Positions 6,265 through 15,589 of a stretch of DNA of 34,538 nt are shown piece after piece. Both the position numbers and the translations under genes were made by a program. Each line of letters starts with the position of its first letter. The stretch's first letter is position 1. The notes beneath the pieces were generated by a model. The model did not search any database and was not told where the DNA came from. It worked only from the letters and a program-made list of their open reading frames with translations. The stretch comes from an uncultured Oscillospiraceae bacterium (GTDB lineage: Bacteria > Bacillota > Clostridia > Oscillospirales > Oscillospiraceae): assembly GCA_944385765.1 (NCBI GenBank), contig CALWYL010000020.1, positions 1-34,538 of the forward strand, given 5' to 3'.

Positions 6265-8211
6265 ATGATCGTAAAGATGAAAAAGCTCACGCTGCTGGCC
6301 GTGGCCTCGGAGCGCAAGGCGCTGCTGAAGGACCTGATGCTGCTTGGCTGCGTTGAGCTCAGCGAGCAGGGAGACCCGCAGGAGGTGTTCCCGGCGCTGA
6401 GGGAGATGGATCAGAGCGGCCTGGCGGCCGAAAAGGCCAGGCATGCCGAGCTGACCAACGCCCTGAAGCTGCTGGACAAGTACGCCCCGGCGAAAAAGAG
6501 CCTCCTCGCCCCGCTGCCGGAGGCCGGGATGGGCGAGCTGCTCGACGAGAGCACGCTGGACGCCGACGTGGCCCTGGCGGAGCAGCTCGCGGAGCTGGAG
6601 GAGCGCATCCGCCGGGCGACGGCCGAGGAGGGGCGCGAGAGGGCGGCCATAGAGGCGCTGCAGCCCTGGGCCGGGCTCGACATGCCGCTGGGGTACCGCG
6701 GGACCGAGCGCGCCGCTGTCAGTCTCTGTTCATTCCCGGCGGCGCTGGACATGGCGGAGGCCGACATGGCCCTGGGCGCGGCCGCGCCGGAGGCGCAGCT
6801 CTTCCGCGTCTCCGACGACAGGGCGCTGCACTACGCGGTGCTCATCTGCCTGCGCGAGGAGCTGGACGCCGCCATGGAGGCGCTCAGGCCGCTGGGCTTC
6901 TCGCCAATGAGCGTGCAGGAGACCGCCGGCACGGCCAAGGAGGGCATCGCCGCCGCGGAGAAGCGGCTGGGCGAGCTGGCGGCGGAGAAGCAGCAGTGCA
7001 CGGCGGACATAGCCTCCCACGCGGACGCGCGCGGGGAGCTCAGGCTGAGGGCGGACACGCTGAACACCCGGATAGCCAGGGCGGAGGCCGAGGCCAAGCT
7101 CCTGCGCACGGACAGCGCGGTATGCCTGCAGGGCTGGGTGGAGGCCGAGCGCGAGGGCGAGCTGGCCAAGGTGCTGGAGAAATACGACTGCGCCTGGGAG
7201 ACGGCGGAGCCCGCGGAGGACGAGTATCCGGAAGTGCCCGTGCGGCTGAAGAACAACCGCTTCACCAGGGCGCTGAACATGGTCACGGAGATGTATTCGC
7301 TCCCGGCCTACAACAACGTGGACCCCAACCCGCTGATGGCCCCCTTCTTCATACTGTTCTACGGCATAATGCTGGCGGACATGGGCTACGGCATACTCAT
7401 GGTGATAGCGGCGGCGGTGTTCCTGGCCAAGGCCAAGCCCCGCAAGGGCATGCGCAACTTCTTTGAGCTGATGCTCTGGTGCGGCATATCCACCACCATC
7501 TGGGGGGCAATAACGGGGGGCTTTTTCTCCGACGCCCCGCTGCAGGTGGCCAAGATAATCAACCCAGACACGACGTGGCAGGGGCTGCCCGCCCTGTTCA
7601 CGCCGCTGAACGACACCATAATGATACTCATAGGCGCCATGTGCCTGGGCTTCGTGCAGATTATCACCGGCATGATAGTCAGCGTGGCGATAAAGGTCAG
7701 GCGCGGCGAGGTCTTCTCCGCCGTGTTCGAGGAGGGCACCTGGTTCGTGCTCTTCGTCGGCATCGGCTGCCTGGCCCTGGGCGTGGGCAACGTGGCCGGG
7801 GTGCCCGTGGTCATAGTGATAGGCGCGGTGATGCTGTTCATCGGCTCGGCCAAGGGCAAGAAGGGCTTCGGCATCATCACCGGCTTCATCGGCGCCATAT
7901 ACAACGGCGTCACCGGCTACTTCGGCGACATACTCAGCTACTCGCGTCTGATGGCCCTGATGCTGGCCGGCAGCGTGATAGCCCAGGTGTTCAACACCAT
8001 AGCGGCCATACCGGGGAACATCGTGGTGTTCCTGGTGATATCCCTGGTGGGCAACGCGCTGAACTTCGCGCTGAACCTGCTGGGCTGCTTCGTGCACGAC
8101 CTGCGACTCCAGTGCCTGGAGTACTTCGGCAAGTTCTATGAGGACGGCGGCAAGCCGTTCAGGCCCCTGGCGGTAAACACAAAATACGTAACAGTCATCA
8201 ACGACAAATAA
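6265..8211 (+). CDS. ntpI: V-type ATP synthase subunit I (a-type stator)
   Basis: A 648-residue protein with the two-part architecture of subunit I/a: residues ~1-340 are soluble and helical and dock the peripheral stalks, and the remainder has about 7-8 membrane helices. The conserved stretch Gly-Asp-Ile-Leu-Ser-Tyr-Ser-Arg-Leu-Met-Ala in the C-terminal half is present; its Arg (residue 561) faces the ion-binding Glu of the K ring and is essential for translocation in the family. Length is normal for bacterial and archaeal homologues. It lies between the H-like stalk gene and the K proteolipid, the usual place in such operons. Start ATG 6265 is one base after the previous stop. Confidence 0.95.
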   Translation: MIVKMKKLTLLAVASERKALLKDLMLLGCVELSEQGDPQEVFPALREMDQSGLAAEKARHAELTNALKLLDKYAPAKKSLLAPLPEAGMGELLDESTLDADVALAEQLAELEERIRRATAEEGRERAAIEALQPWAGLDMPLGYRGTERAAVSLCSFPAALDMAEADMALGAAAPEAQLFRVSDDRALHYAVLICLREELDAAMEALRPLGFSPMSVQETAGTAKEGIAAAEKRLGELAAEKQQCTADIASHADARGELRLRADTLNTRIARAEAEAKLLRTDSAVCLQGWVEAEREGELAKVLEKYDCAWETAEPAEDEYPEVPVRLKNNRFTRALNMVTEMYSLPAYNNVDPNPLMAPFFILFYGIMLADMGYGILMVIAAAVFLAKAKPRKGMRNFFELMLWCGISTTIWGAITGGFFSDAPLQVAKIINPDTTWQGLPALFTPLNDTIMILIGAMCLGFVQIITGMIVSVAIKVRRGEVFSAVFEEGTWFVLFVGIGCLALGVGNVAGVPVVIVIGAVMLFIGSAKGKKGFGIITGFIGAIYNGVTGYFGDILSYSRLMALMLAGSVIAQVFNTIAAIPGNIVVFLVISLVGNALNFALNLLGCFVHDLRLQCLEYFGKFYEDGGKPFRPLAVNTKYVTVINDK

Positions 8212-8709
<498 letters not shown>

Positions 8710-8740
8710 GCCGCTCTCGGGCCGAAAAGGGATCGACGCT

Positions 8741-9343
8741 ATGAACGGAATCGAGAAAATAACCGCCAGGATAACGGCGGAGGCCGAGGCGGAGTGCCAG
8801 GCCATCCGCGCAGAGAGCGACAAGAAGTGCGCCGAAATCCGCGCGGAAAACGACAAAAAGGCCCAGGAGGAATACTGGAGACTGGTACGCGAGGGCGTGA
8901 AGGACACCGAGCAGCGCGTGCAGCGCATGGCGAGGACCGCCGCGCTCGAGGCGAAAAAGAGCGTGCTCTCCATGAAGCAGGAGGCCGTCTCCCGGGCGTT
9001 CGGCGAGGCGCAGAAGCTCATCGCCGCCCTGCCGGAGGCCGACTATGTGGCCTTCCTGGCCCGTGAGGCCGCCGCGGCGGCCATAACCGGCGAGGAGGAG
9101 GTAATCTTCTCCGAGGCCGACAGGGCCCGGGTGGGCGCCAAGACCGTCAAGCGCGCCAACGAACTGCTCAGCGCGTCCGGGAAGCCGGGCACGCTCACGC
9201 TCTCCGACGCGACGAGGCCCATGTCCGGCGGGCTGATACTCAAGCAGGGCGACATCGAGGTCAACTGCACGGTGGACACGCTGCTCGACCTCTCCCGCGG
9301 AGAGCTCGCCGCCCGCGTGGCGGAGGTGCTCTTTGAGAGCTGA
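8741..9343 (+). CDS. ntpE: V-type ATP synthase subunit E (peripheral stalk)
   Basis: A 200-residue protein. The N-terminal ~95 residues form a long charged helix (Glu/Ala/Lys/Arg-rich), and the C-terminal ~100 residues form the mixed alpha/beta head that contacts the A3B3 crown, ending with a Gly-Gly-Leu-Ile-Leu segment characteristic of subunit E. Together with the H-like coiled coil at the start of the operon it forms the stator stalk. It follows subunit K by 31 bases and starts with an ATG. The downstream gap to subunit C holds a small GCCGCC/GGCGGC hairpin and the ribosome binding site of the next gene. Confidence 0.9.
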   Translation: MNGIEKITARITAEAEAECQAIRAESDKKCAEIRAENDKKAQEEYWRLVREGVKDTEQRVQRMARTAALEAKKSVLSMKQEAVSRAFGEAQKLIAALPEADYVAFLAREAAAAAITGEEEVIFSEADRARVGAKTVKRANELLSASGKPGTLTLSDATRPMSGGLILKQGDIEVNCTVDTLLDLSRGELAARVAEVLFES

Positions 9344-9387
9344 GGCCGCCGCAGGCGGCGCATATTCGCGGGCAAGGAGGTAAGGTC

Positions 9388-10389
9388 TTGTCTAAGAAAT
9401 TCAAGGATACAGATTATCTGATGCTCTCGTCCATGCTCAGGGCGAGGGAGGCCGGCATGCTCAGCCGCGAGCGCATGGACCGCATGCTCTCCGCGCCCAG
9501 CTTCGCCGAGGCGGCGAAGCTGCTGGTGGACTGCGGCTATGAGGACATGTCGTCGGCCGACGCCACCGGCATAGACGCGGCGCTCTCCCGCCGGAGGGCC
9601 GCCGTGTTCACGGAGCTCTCGGGCATGGTGCCCCAGCCGGAGGCGGTGGACATCTTCCGCCTGAAATACGACTACCACAACCTGAAGGTGCTGGTGAAGT
9701 CCGCCGCCGCCGGCGTGGACGGGGAGTATCTGCTCTCCGGCTGCGGGCGCGTGGGCGCGGAGGCGCTGAAATCCGCCGTGGCCGAGGGCGAGCTGGGCGA
9801 CCTGCCGGCCGACATGGCCGCGGCATACACGGAGGCGGCCTCCGTCCTCAACAGGACGGGCAACCCCCAGCTGGCCGACTTCGGACTGGACGCGGCGTAC
9901 TTCGCCGAGACCCTGGCCATGGCCGGACGCAGCGGCAGCGCCTTCCTCAAAGGCTATGTGCAGCTGCTGATAGACAGCGCCAATTTGCGCACGGCCGTGC
10001 GCACGGTGCGCATGGGCAAGGACCGGGAGTTCATGGACACAGCCTTGGTGCCGGGCGGAGCGGCGGACGCCGCGCGGCTGGCCATGGCGGCGGCGGGAGG
10101 CGAGGCCCTGGCCGCGGTGTTCCACGCCACGCCGCTGGCAGCGGCGGCGGCATTGGGCGCCGACGCCATGAAGGGCGGGCCGCTCACCGACTTCGAGCTC
10201 GCGTGCGACAACGCGGTCTCGGCCTATCTCTCCGCGGCCAAGATGAAGCCCTTCGGCATAGAGGCGGTGGTGGAGTACATCTACCTGCTGGAGCTGGAGA
10301 TAACCGCCGCGCGCATGATACTCACGGGGCGCCTGGCCGGGATAGAGCCGGAGGTCATACGGGAAAGGCTGCGTGATATAGATGCTTAA
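9388..10389 (+). CDS. ntpC: V-type ATP synthase subunit C (d-type central-stalk socket)
   Basis: A 333-residue soluble protein homologous to the C/d subunit that caps the K ring and holds the D-F central shaft. It opens with the typical Tyr-Leu-Met-Leu-Ser-Ser-Met-Leu-Arg-Ala-Arg segment and is all-helical with a repeated three-lobe pattern. The start codon is TTG at 9388, decided by the strong AAGGAGG seven bases upstream; no better ATG exists before the conserved N-terminus. Its 3' end overlaps the start of subunit F by 8 bases, so the two are translationally coupled. Confidence 0.9.
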   Translation: MSKKFKDTDYLMLSSMLRAREAGMLSRERMDRMLSAPSFAEAAKLLVDCGYEDMSSADATGIDAALSRRRAAVFTELSGMVPQPEAVDIFRLKYDYHNLKVLVKSAAAGVDGEYLLSGCGRVGAEALKSAVAEGELGDLPADMAAAYTEAASVLNRTGNPQLADFGLDAAYFAETLAMAGRSGSAFLKGYVQLLIDSANLRTAVRTVRMGKDREFMDTALVPGGAADAARLAMAAAGGEALAAVFHATPLAAAAALGADAMKGGPLTDFELACDNAVSAYLSAAKMKPFGIEAVVEYIYLLELEITAARMILTGRLAGIEPEVIRERLRDIDA

Positions 10390-10699
10390 GATCGCTGTTC
10401 TGGGCGGCCGCGAGACGGTCATGGGCTTCAAGGCCCTGGGGCTCGACGTGTTCCCCGCCTCCGGGCCGGAGGAGGCCCGGGAGACGCTGCGCCGCCTGGC
10501 GAGGGACTCGGGCGGGCAGTACGCCATCATATACGTGGAGGAGAACCTGGCGCAGTACCTCGAGCACGAGATAGCCAGGTACAAGGACGTCCCCAGCCCC
10601 GCGATAATCCTCATCCCCGGCAGGGAGGGCCCCCTGGGGCTCGGCCAGTCCGCGCTGAAGGCGGCGGTCGAGAAAGCCGTGGGAACTGATATTTTGTGA
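10382..10699 (+). CDS. ntpG: V-type ATP synthase subunit F (central shaft)
   Basis: A 105-residue protein with the expected Rossmann-like opening [17 protein letters not shown], and a second beta-strand block Tyr-Ala-Ile-Ile-Tyr-Val-Glu-Glu. This subunit binds subunit D to form the rotating shaft and modulates ATPase activity. The start overlaps the end of subunit C by 8 bases. Length is normal for the family. In E. hirae naming this protein is NtpG; elsewhere it is AtpF or subunit F. Confidence 0.92.
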   Translation: MLKIAVLGGRETVMGFKALGLDVFPASGPEEARETLRRLARDSGGQYAIIYVEENLAQYLEHEIARYKDVPSPAIILIPGREGPLGLGQSALKAAVEKAVGTDIL

Positions 10700-10715
10700 T
10701 AAAGAAGGTTTGCAG

Positions 10716-12482
10716 ATGAGCGGAATTATAACGAAAGTATCGGGCCCGCTGGTCGTCGCAGAGGGCCTTGCCGACGCCAACGTGTCGGACGTCGTCCGCG
10801 TGGGCAGCCAGAGGCTCATTGGCGAAATCCTCAACATGTCCGGCGACTCGGCCTCCATACAGGTGTACGAGGAGACCTCGGGCCTGGGCCCGGGCGCCGA
10901 GGTCGAGACCACCGGGCTGCCCCTATCCGTGGAGCTGGGACCCGGCATGCTGGAGAACATCTACGACGGCATCCAGCGCCCGCTGCCCGAGATAAGGGCC
11001 CTCACCGGCGAGTGCATCGCCCGCGGCGTGCAGGTGCCGGCGCTCAACCGCGAGAAGAAGTGGCAGTTCACCCCCGCCGTGGAGCCGGGCGCCTTCGTCG
11101 CCGGCGGCGACGTGATAGGCACGGTGCAGGAGACCAGCGCCATACTCCACAAGATAATGGTGCCCCCGCGCATGAAGGGCACGATAAAGAGCGTGGAGAG
11201 CGGCGAGTTCACCGTGGAGCAGACCGTGGCCGTCCTCACCGACGAGAAGGGCGTGGACCACGAGCTCAACATGATACAGCGCTGGCCGGTGCGTGTGCCC
11301 AGGCCCTATTCGGCCAAGCACACCCCCAACCGGCCCATGAACAGCGGACAGAGGATAATCGACACCCTCTTCCCCATAGCCAAGGGCGGCACCGCCGCCG
11401 TCCCCGGCCCCTTCGGCTCGGGCAAGACGGTTGTGCAGCACCAGCTGGCCAAGTGGTCCGACGTGGACATAGTGGTGTACATCGGCTGCGGCGAGCGCGG
11501 CAACGAGATGACAGACGTGCTCATGGAGTTCCCCGAGCTGACCGACCCGCGCAACGGCGAGCCGCTGATGAAGCGCACGGTGCTGATAGCCAACACCTCC
11601 GACATGCCCGTGGCCGCCCGTGAGGCCAGCATCTACACCGGCATAACCATCGCGGAGTACTTCCGCGACATGGGCTACGACGTGGCCGTCCTGGCCGACT
11701 CCACCTCCCGCTGGGCCGAGGCCCTGCGCGAGATGTCCGGCCGTCTGGAGGAGATGCCCGGCGAGGAGGGCTACCCCGCCTACCTGGCCAGCCGCCTGGC
11801 CCAGTTCTACGAGCGTGCGGGCGTGGTCGAGTGCCTCGGCAGCGACGAGCGCCGCGGCAGCGTCACCGCCATCGGCGCCGTCTCGCCCCCGGGCGGCGAC
11901 ACATCCGAGCCGGTCTCCCAGGCCACCATGCGCATAGTCAAGGTGTTCTGGGCGCTGGACTCCTCCCTGGCCTACGCCAGGCACTTCCCCGCCATAAACT
12001 GGCTCACCAGCTATTCGCTGTATGTGGACACGCTCAGGCCCTGGTATGAGGGCGAGTTCGGCGAGAAGTACATGGCCAACCGCGACAAGGCCATGCACGT
12101 CCTCCAGGAGGAGGCGGAGCTGCAGGAGATAGTCCGACTCGTCGGACAGGACGCCCTGAGCCCGGCCGACCGCCTGACGATGGAGACGGCGAAGATGATC
12201 CGCGAGGACTTCCTGCAGCAGAACGCCTTCATCGAGGAGGACGCGTATTCGAGCTACTTCAAGCAGTTCAGGCTGCTGGACATGGTGCTCGAGTACGACG
12301 CCGCCTGCCGCGCCGTGATTGGGACGGCCGACGTGAACAAGCTCTTCAACATCCCCGCGCGCGAGCGCATAGGCCGCGCCAAGATGGTGGAACAGGACAA
12401 GGTGGCCGCCACCTTCGACGAGATAATAGCTGAGATGAAAACGGAGATCCAGGCAGTCGCTGAGGGAGGTGAGGACGAATGA
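10716..12482 (+). CDS. ntpA: V-type ATP synthase catalytic subunit A
   Basis: A 588-residue catalytic subunit. It has the N-terminal beta-barrel (Ile-Thr-Lys-Val-Ser-Gly-Pro-Leu-Val), the non-homologous insert typical of A/V-type A subunits (about residues 110-200), the P-loop Gly-Pro-Phe-Gly-Ser-Gly-Lys-Thr near residue 232, the Gly-Glu-Arg-Gly-Asn-Glu-Met segment with the catalytic Glu, and the [10 protein letters not shown] motif. I prefer the ATG at 10716, with AAAGAAGG about 7 bases before it, over an in-frame TTG two codons earlier. The stop overlaps the start of subunit B by 4 bases (ATGA). Confidence 0.97.
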   Translation: MSGIITKVSGPLVVAEGLADANVSDVVRVGSQRLIGEILNMSGDSASIQVYEETSGLGPGAEVETTGLPLSVELGPGMLENIYDGIQRPLPEIRALTGECIARGVQVPALNREKKWQFTPAVEPGAFVAGGDVIGTVQETSAILHKIMVPPRMKGTIKSVESGEFTVEQTVAVLTDEKGVDHELNMIQRWPVRVPRPYSAKHTPNRPMNSGQRIIDTLFPIAKGGTAAVPGPFGSGKTVVQHQLAKWSDVDIVVYIGCGERGNEMTDVLMEFPELTDPRNGEPLMKRTVLIANTSDMPVAAREASIYTGITIAEYFRDMGYDVAVLADSTSRWAEALREMSGRLEEMPGEEGYPAYLASRLAQFYERAGVVECLGSDERRGSVTAIGAVSPPGGDTSEPVSQATMRIVKVFWALDSSLAYARHFPAINWLTSYSLYVDTLRPWYEGEFGEKYMANRDKAMHVLQEEAELQEIVRLVGQDALSPADRLTMETAKMIREDFLQQNAFIEEDAYSSYFKQFRLLDMVLEYDAACRAVIGTADVNKLFNIPARERIGRAKMVEQDKVAATFDEIIAEMKTEIQAVAEGGEDE

Positions 12483-13855
12483 TCCGCGAATACAAGACTA
12501 TCCAGGAGATCGCCAGTCCTCTGATGGTCGTCAGGCAGGTCGAGGGCGTGACCTACGACGAGCTGGGCGAGCTGGAGCTGCCCAATGGCGAAATCCGCCG
12601 CTGCAAGGTGCTGGAGGTCGAGGGCGACAAGGCCGTGGTGCAGCTCTTTGAGAGCGCCCAGGGCATCAACCTGGCGGAGACCAAAGTCCGCTTCCTGGGC
12701 CACCCGCTGGAGCTGGGCGTGAGCGAGGACATGCTGGGCCGCGTCTTCAACGGCATGGGCGAGCCCATAGACGGCGGCCCGGCCATACTGGCCGACGCGC
12801 ACCGCGACATAAACGGCCTGCCCATGAACCCCGCCGCCAGGGCCTACCCCGCCGAGTTCATCCAGACCGGCGTCTCCACGATAGACGGGCTGAACACCCT
12901 GGTCCGCGGGCAGAAGCTGCCCATATTCTCCTGCTCCGGCCTGCCGCACGCCGCGCTGGCCGCGCAGATAGCCCGTCAGGCGCGCGTCCTCGGCGCGAAC
13001 GAGAACTTCGCCGTCGTCTTCGCCGCCATAGGCATCACCTTCGAGGAGAGCGAGTACTTCATAAACGACTTCCGCCGCACCGGCGCCATCGACCGCACGG
13101 TCGTTTTCTCCAACCTGGCCAACGACCCCGCCGTCGAGCGCATTTCCACCCCGCGCATGGCCCTCACCGCGGCCGAGTACCTGGCCTTTGAGAAGGACAT
13201 GCACGTGCTCGTCATCCTCACCGACATAACCAACTACGCCGAGGCCCTGCGCGAGATCTCCGCCGCCAAGAAGGAGGTCCCCGGCCGCCGCGGCTACCCC
13301 GGATACCTCTACACCGACCTCGCTCAGATGTACGAGCGCGCCGGCCGGCGCATAGGCAAGAAGGGCTCCATCACCATGATACCCATCCTTACCATGCCCG
13401 AGGACGACAAGACCCACCCCATCCCCGACCTGACGGGCTACATCACCGAGGGGCAGATAATCCTCTCCCGCGAACTGCACCGCAAGGGCGTGGTGCCGCC
13501 GGTGGACGTCCTGCCCAGCCTCTCCCGACTGAAGGACAAGGGCATCGGCGAGGGCAAGACCCGCGAGGACCACTCCGGCACCATGAACCAGCTCTTCGCC
13601 GCCTACGCGCGCGGCAAGGACGCCAAGGAGCTGATGACCATCCTGGGCGAGGCCGCGCTGAGCGACGACGACAAGCTCTTCGCCAAGTTCGCCGACGAGT
13701 TTGAGCGACGCTATGTCAGCCAGGGCAACGACACCAACCGCACCATAGAGGAGACGCTGGATCTCGGCTGGGAGCTGCTGAGCATACTGCCGAGGAAGGA
13801 GCTCAAGAGGATTAAACCGGAGTATATCGAGAAGTATATGCCCGAGTCTAAGTGA
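12479..13855 (+). CDS. ntpB: V-type ATP synthase regulatory subunit B
   Basis: A 458-residue non-catalytic nucleotide-interface subunit that alternates with A in the A3B3 hexamer. It lacks a P-loop; the equivalent position reads [11 protein letters not shown], as in other B subunits. It has the conserved [14 protein letters not shown] segment and the arginine finger region downstream of it. Translation is coupled to subunit A through the ATGA overlap, which fits the 1:1 stoichiometry. Length is normal. Confidence 0.97.
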   Translation: MIREYKTIQEIASPLMVVRQVEGVTYDELGELELPNGEIRRCKVLEVEGDKAVVQLFESAQGINLAETKVRFLGHPLELGVSEDMLGRVFNGMGEPIDGGPAILADAHRDINGLPMNPAARAYPAEFIQTGVSTIDGLNTLVRGQKLPIFSCSGLPHAALAAQIARQARVLGANENFAVVFAAIGITFEESEYFINDFRRTGAIDRTVVFSNLANDPAVERISTPRMALTAAEYLAFEKDMHVLVILTDITNYAEALREISAAKKEVPGRRGYPGYLYTDLAQMYERAGRRIGKKGSITMIPILTMPEDDKTHPIPDLTGYITEGQIILSRELHRKGVVPPVDVLPSLSRLKDKGIGEGKTREDHSGTMNQLFAAYARGKDAKELMTILGEAALSDDDKLFAKFADEFERRYVSQGNDTNRTIEETLDLGWELLSILPRKELKRIKPEYIEKYMPESK

Positions 13856-13867
13856 GGCGGTGATCTG

Positions 13868-14518
13868 ATGGCTAAAACCGCTGTTACCCCCACAAGGATG
13901 GTGCTCAACCAGCTCAAGGGCCGGTTGAAGACCGCGCGCCGCGGGCACAAGCTCCTCAAGGACAAGCGCGACGAGCTCATGCGCCAGTTCATGGACGTGG
14001 TGAAGCTCAACAAGGAGCTGCGCAAAAAGGTGGAGGACGGGATGACCGGGGCCTTCGCCTCCCTGACGGTGGCCAGCACCATCATGAGCCCGGAGATGCT
14101 CGAGCAGTCGCTGCTCTATCCCCGGCAGAGCGTGGAGCTGGGCATGACGTTCAAGAACATCATGAGCGTCAACGTGCCGCAGTACAGCTTCCGCACCAGG
14201 AACAACGACCCCAGCGAAATCTACCCCTACGGCTTCGCGCAGACCAGCGGCGAGCTGGACGACGCGCTGGAAAAGCTGGCCCGCGTGTTCGAGGACATGC
14301 TGGAGCTGGCCCAGGTGGAAAAGAGCATGCAGCTGCTGGCCGACGAGATTGAGAAGACCCGCCGCCGCGTGAACGCCCTGGAGTACGTCATGATACCGGA
14401 GCTGGAGGAGAACATCCGCTACATCACCATGAAGCTGGAGGAGAACGAGAACTCCACCAAGGTGAGGCTGCTGAAGGTCAAGGACATGGTGCTGCAAAAA
14501 GCGCACAACTACGAATAA
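13868..14518 (+). CDS. ntpD: V-type ATP synthase subunit D (central shaft coiled coil)
   Basis: A 216-residue rotor shaft protein. It begins with the family pattern Val-Thr-Pro-Thr-Arg-Met-Val-Leu-Asn-Gln-Leu-Lys followed by a long basic helix (Gly-His-Lys-Leu-Leu-Lys-Asp-Lys-Arg-Asp-Glu-Leu), and ends with a matching antiparallel helix containing Arg-Arg-Val-Asn-Ala-Leu-Glu-Tyr. The two helices form the axle inside A3B3. It is the last gene of the operon, 12 bases after subunit B, with GAGGCGGTGA before its ATG, and a terminator follows at once. Confidence 0.95.
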   Translation: MAKTAVTPTRMVLNQLKGRLKTARRGHKLLKDKRDELMRQFMDVVKLNKELRKKVEDGMTGAFASLTVASTIMSPEMLEQSLLYPRQSVELGMTFKNIMSVNVPQYSFRTRNNDPSEIYPYGFAQTSGELDDALEKLARVFEDMLELAQVEKSMQLLADEIEKTRRRVNALEYVMIPELEENIRYITMKLEENENSTKVRLLKVKDMVLQKAHNYE

Positions 14519-14524
14519 CGCGAA

Positions 14525-14557
14525 AACGCCCGCGGGACCGCCCGCGGGCGTTTTTTT
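14525..14557 (+). terminator. Terminator of the V-type ATPase operon
   Basis: A 12-bp perfect stem (14525-14536 with 14541-14552, loop ACCG) runs into seven T residues (14551-14557), six bases after the subunit D stop. Confidence 0.95.
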
Positions 14558-14562
14558 GCCCC

Positions 14563-14584
14563 CGTGTAAAGCGGAGTTTACACG
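14563..14584. promoter_or_regulatory. Inverted repeat, candidate operator upstream of the XRE gene
   Basis: CGTGTAAA and TTTACACG form a perfect 8-bp inverted repeat with a 6-base spacer, placed about 60 bases before the predicted transcription start of the XRE gene. It has no T tract, so it is not a second terminator. It may bind the XRE protein itself or another regulator. Confidence 0.45.
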
Positions 14585-14601
14585 TTTCCAGCTCGCCTTT
14601 C

Positions 14602-14630
14602 TGGACAAGCCGGGGGACAGGTGATATGCT
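14602..14630 (+). promoter_or_regulatory. Promoter of the XRE regulator gene
   Basis: TGGACA (14602-14607), 17-base spacer and TATGCT (14625-14630); the start would be near 14637. This leaves a leader of under 20 bases that carries the GGGAGGGGAG ribosome binding site. Confidence 0.55.
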
Positions 14631-14653
14631 GAGGAAAAAAGGGAGGGGAGAAC

Positions 14654-15166
14654 ATGACCCTGGGACAGAAACTGCAGGGCCTGCGCAGGGAGCGCGGCTG
14701 GACTCAGGAGGAGCTGGCGGGGAAGCTGGACGTCTCCCGGCAGGCGCTGAGCAGGTGGGAGTCCGACTCGGCGCTGCCGGACACCAAAAACGTGGTGCAG
14801 CTGGCCAGGATATTCGGCGTGAGCACGGACTACCTGCTGCTGGAGGGGGCCGGGCGCGGCCCGGCGAGCGAGGCGCGCCGGCGGCGCCGGCGGGGAGATT
14901 TGCCGGGGGCCGTAACGCTCATCCTGGGGGCGGCGGGGGCGCTGCTGTTCGAGATACTCACGCCGGTATTTGACTACCGGCGCACGGTCGTCTACGCGGG
15001 CACCGGCCGGTCGGAGACGTTTGAGGGCATGCTGGCCTTCATGCGCTATGACAGGCTGGGCTGGCTCTTCGCGCTCTGCCTTGTGCTGGCCATTGGGGGA
15101 GCGGTGACCCTGCTGGCCCCGCGGGTGAAGTCCGCCCTCGCCTGGATGCTCAGAGAGGGGGATTGA
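14654..15166 (+). CDS. XRE-family HTH regulator with C-terminal membrane segments
   Basis: A 170-residue protein. Residues ~1-65 are a Cro/C1-type helix-turn-helix with Leu-Arg-Arg-Glu-Arg-Gly-Trp-Thr-Gln-Glu-Glu-Leu-Ala and Val-Ser-Arg-Gln-Ala-Leu-Ser-Arg-Trp-Glu, followed by the usual Tyr-Leu-Leu. A basic Arg-rich linker (residues ~72-85) leads to two hydrophobic segments, about 87-105 and 135-155, separated by a ~30-residue polar loop. This is the common Firmicutes layout of a membrane-tethered regulator that may sense envelope or extracellular cues; the signal is unknown. It is a single-gene unit between the ATPase terminator and its own terminator. Start ATG 14654 follows GGGAGGGGAG. Confidence 0.85.
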   Translation: MTLGQKLQGLRRERGWTQEELAGKLDVSRQALSRWESDSALPDTKNVVQLARIFGVSTDYLLLEGAGRGPASEARRRRRRGDLPGAVTLILGAAGALLFEILTPVFDYRRTVVYAGTGRSETFEGMLAFMRYDRLGWLFALCLVLAIGGAVTLLAPRVKSALAWMLREGD

Positions 15167-15202
15167 GCCGCCGGGAGGGCAAAAGTGAACATGTGCCGGG
15201 AG

Positions 15203-15243
15203 GCCGGCCGAGCTGAAGGAGCTGCTCGGCCGGCATTTTTTTT
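15203..15243 (+). terminator. Terminator of the XRE gene
   Basis: A 10-bp perfect stem, GCCGGCCGAG (15203-15212) with CTCGGCCGGC (15225-15234), ends in an eight-T run (15236-15243), about 35 bases past the XRE stop. Confidence 0.9.
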
Positions 15244-15589
15244 GCCCGCGGGCCGGTTTGCACTTTTTTGCGCAGAGAGATGCAAATTTGCTTTTCCCGG
15301 GGGAGGGGGCGGATGGGGTCGCAGAGGGCGGGAAACTGTTCACAGTTTAGAAATATTTCACCGTGGGGGTGACCCGGGCCGCGGCCCGCGGCCAGGGCTG
15401 TCGGGGCGGGGGACGCGGGGATGGGGAGAAAAGGGGTAAAGCGGAGGCAAAACTCCGGTGAGGGCGGGGAGAATGAGACAAAAAAGTGCACGCAATGATA
15501 TTATTATTGTGCTTCGCCGGGCGATATTTAGTTTAAACTATAACTAACAGAGGAAACTTTGCAAATTATGCTTGCGGGGTAGTTTGATT
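15244..15589 (+). promoter_or_regulatory. Regulatory region upstream of the catabolic block
   Basis: A 346-base gap without a credible gene, before the first gene of a 13-gene block. It contains several short dyads: GCAAATTTGC (15282-15291), AAACTGT and ACAGTTT separated by two bases (15333-15348), GAAATATTTC (15350-15359), a near-palindrome centred around 15503, and the 12-bp palindrome TAGTTTAAACTA (15529-15540). The last 110 bases turn AT-rich. I could not find a convincing -35/-10 pair at proper spacing; TATAAC at 15539-15544 is the best -10 candidate but lacks a -35, as would suit an activator-dependent promoter. The AraC-type protein encoded at the far end is the likely activator. Confidence 0.5.

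Noticed and set aside
12254..15343. A 1029-codon open frame antisense to ATPase subunits B and D and the XRE gene
   Set aside because: It is a shadow of GC-rich codon structure: the translation is dominated by His, Gly, Val, Leu and Gln, has no domain I recognise, and runs through two terminators and a promoter on the other strand.
15185..15439. Small open frames in the gap before the catabolic block
   Set aside because: They overlap the XRE terminator, are Arg/Gly/Pro-rich with no ribosome binding site, and show no recognisable domain.
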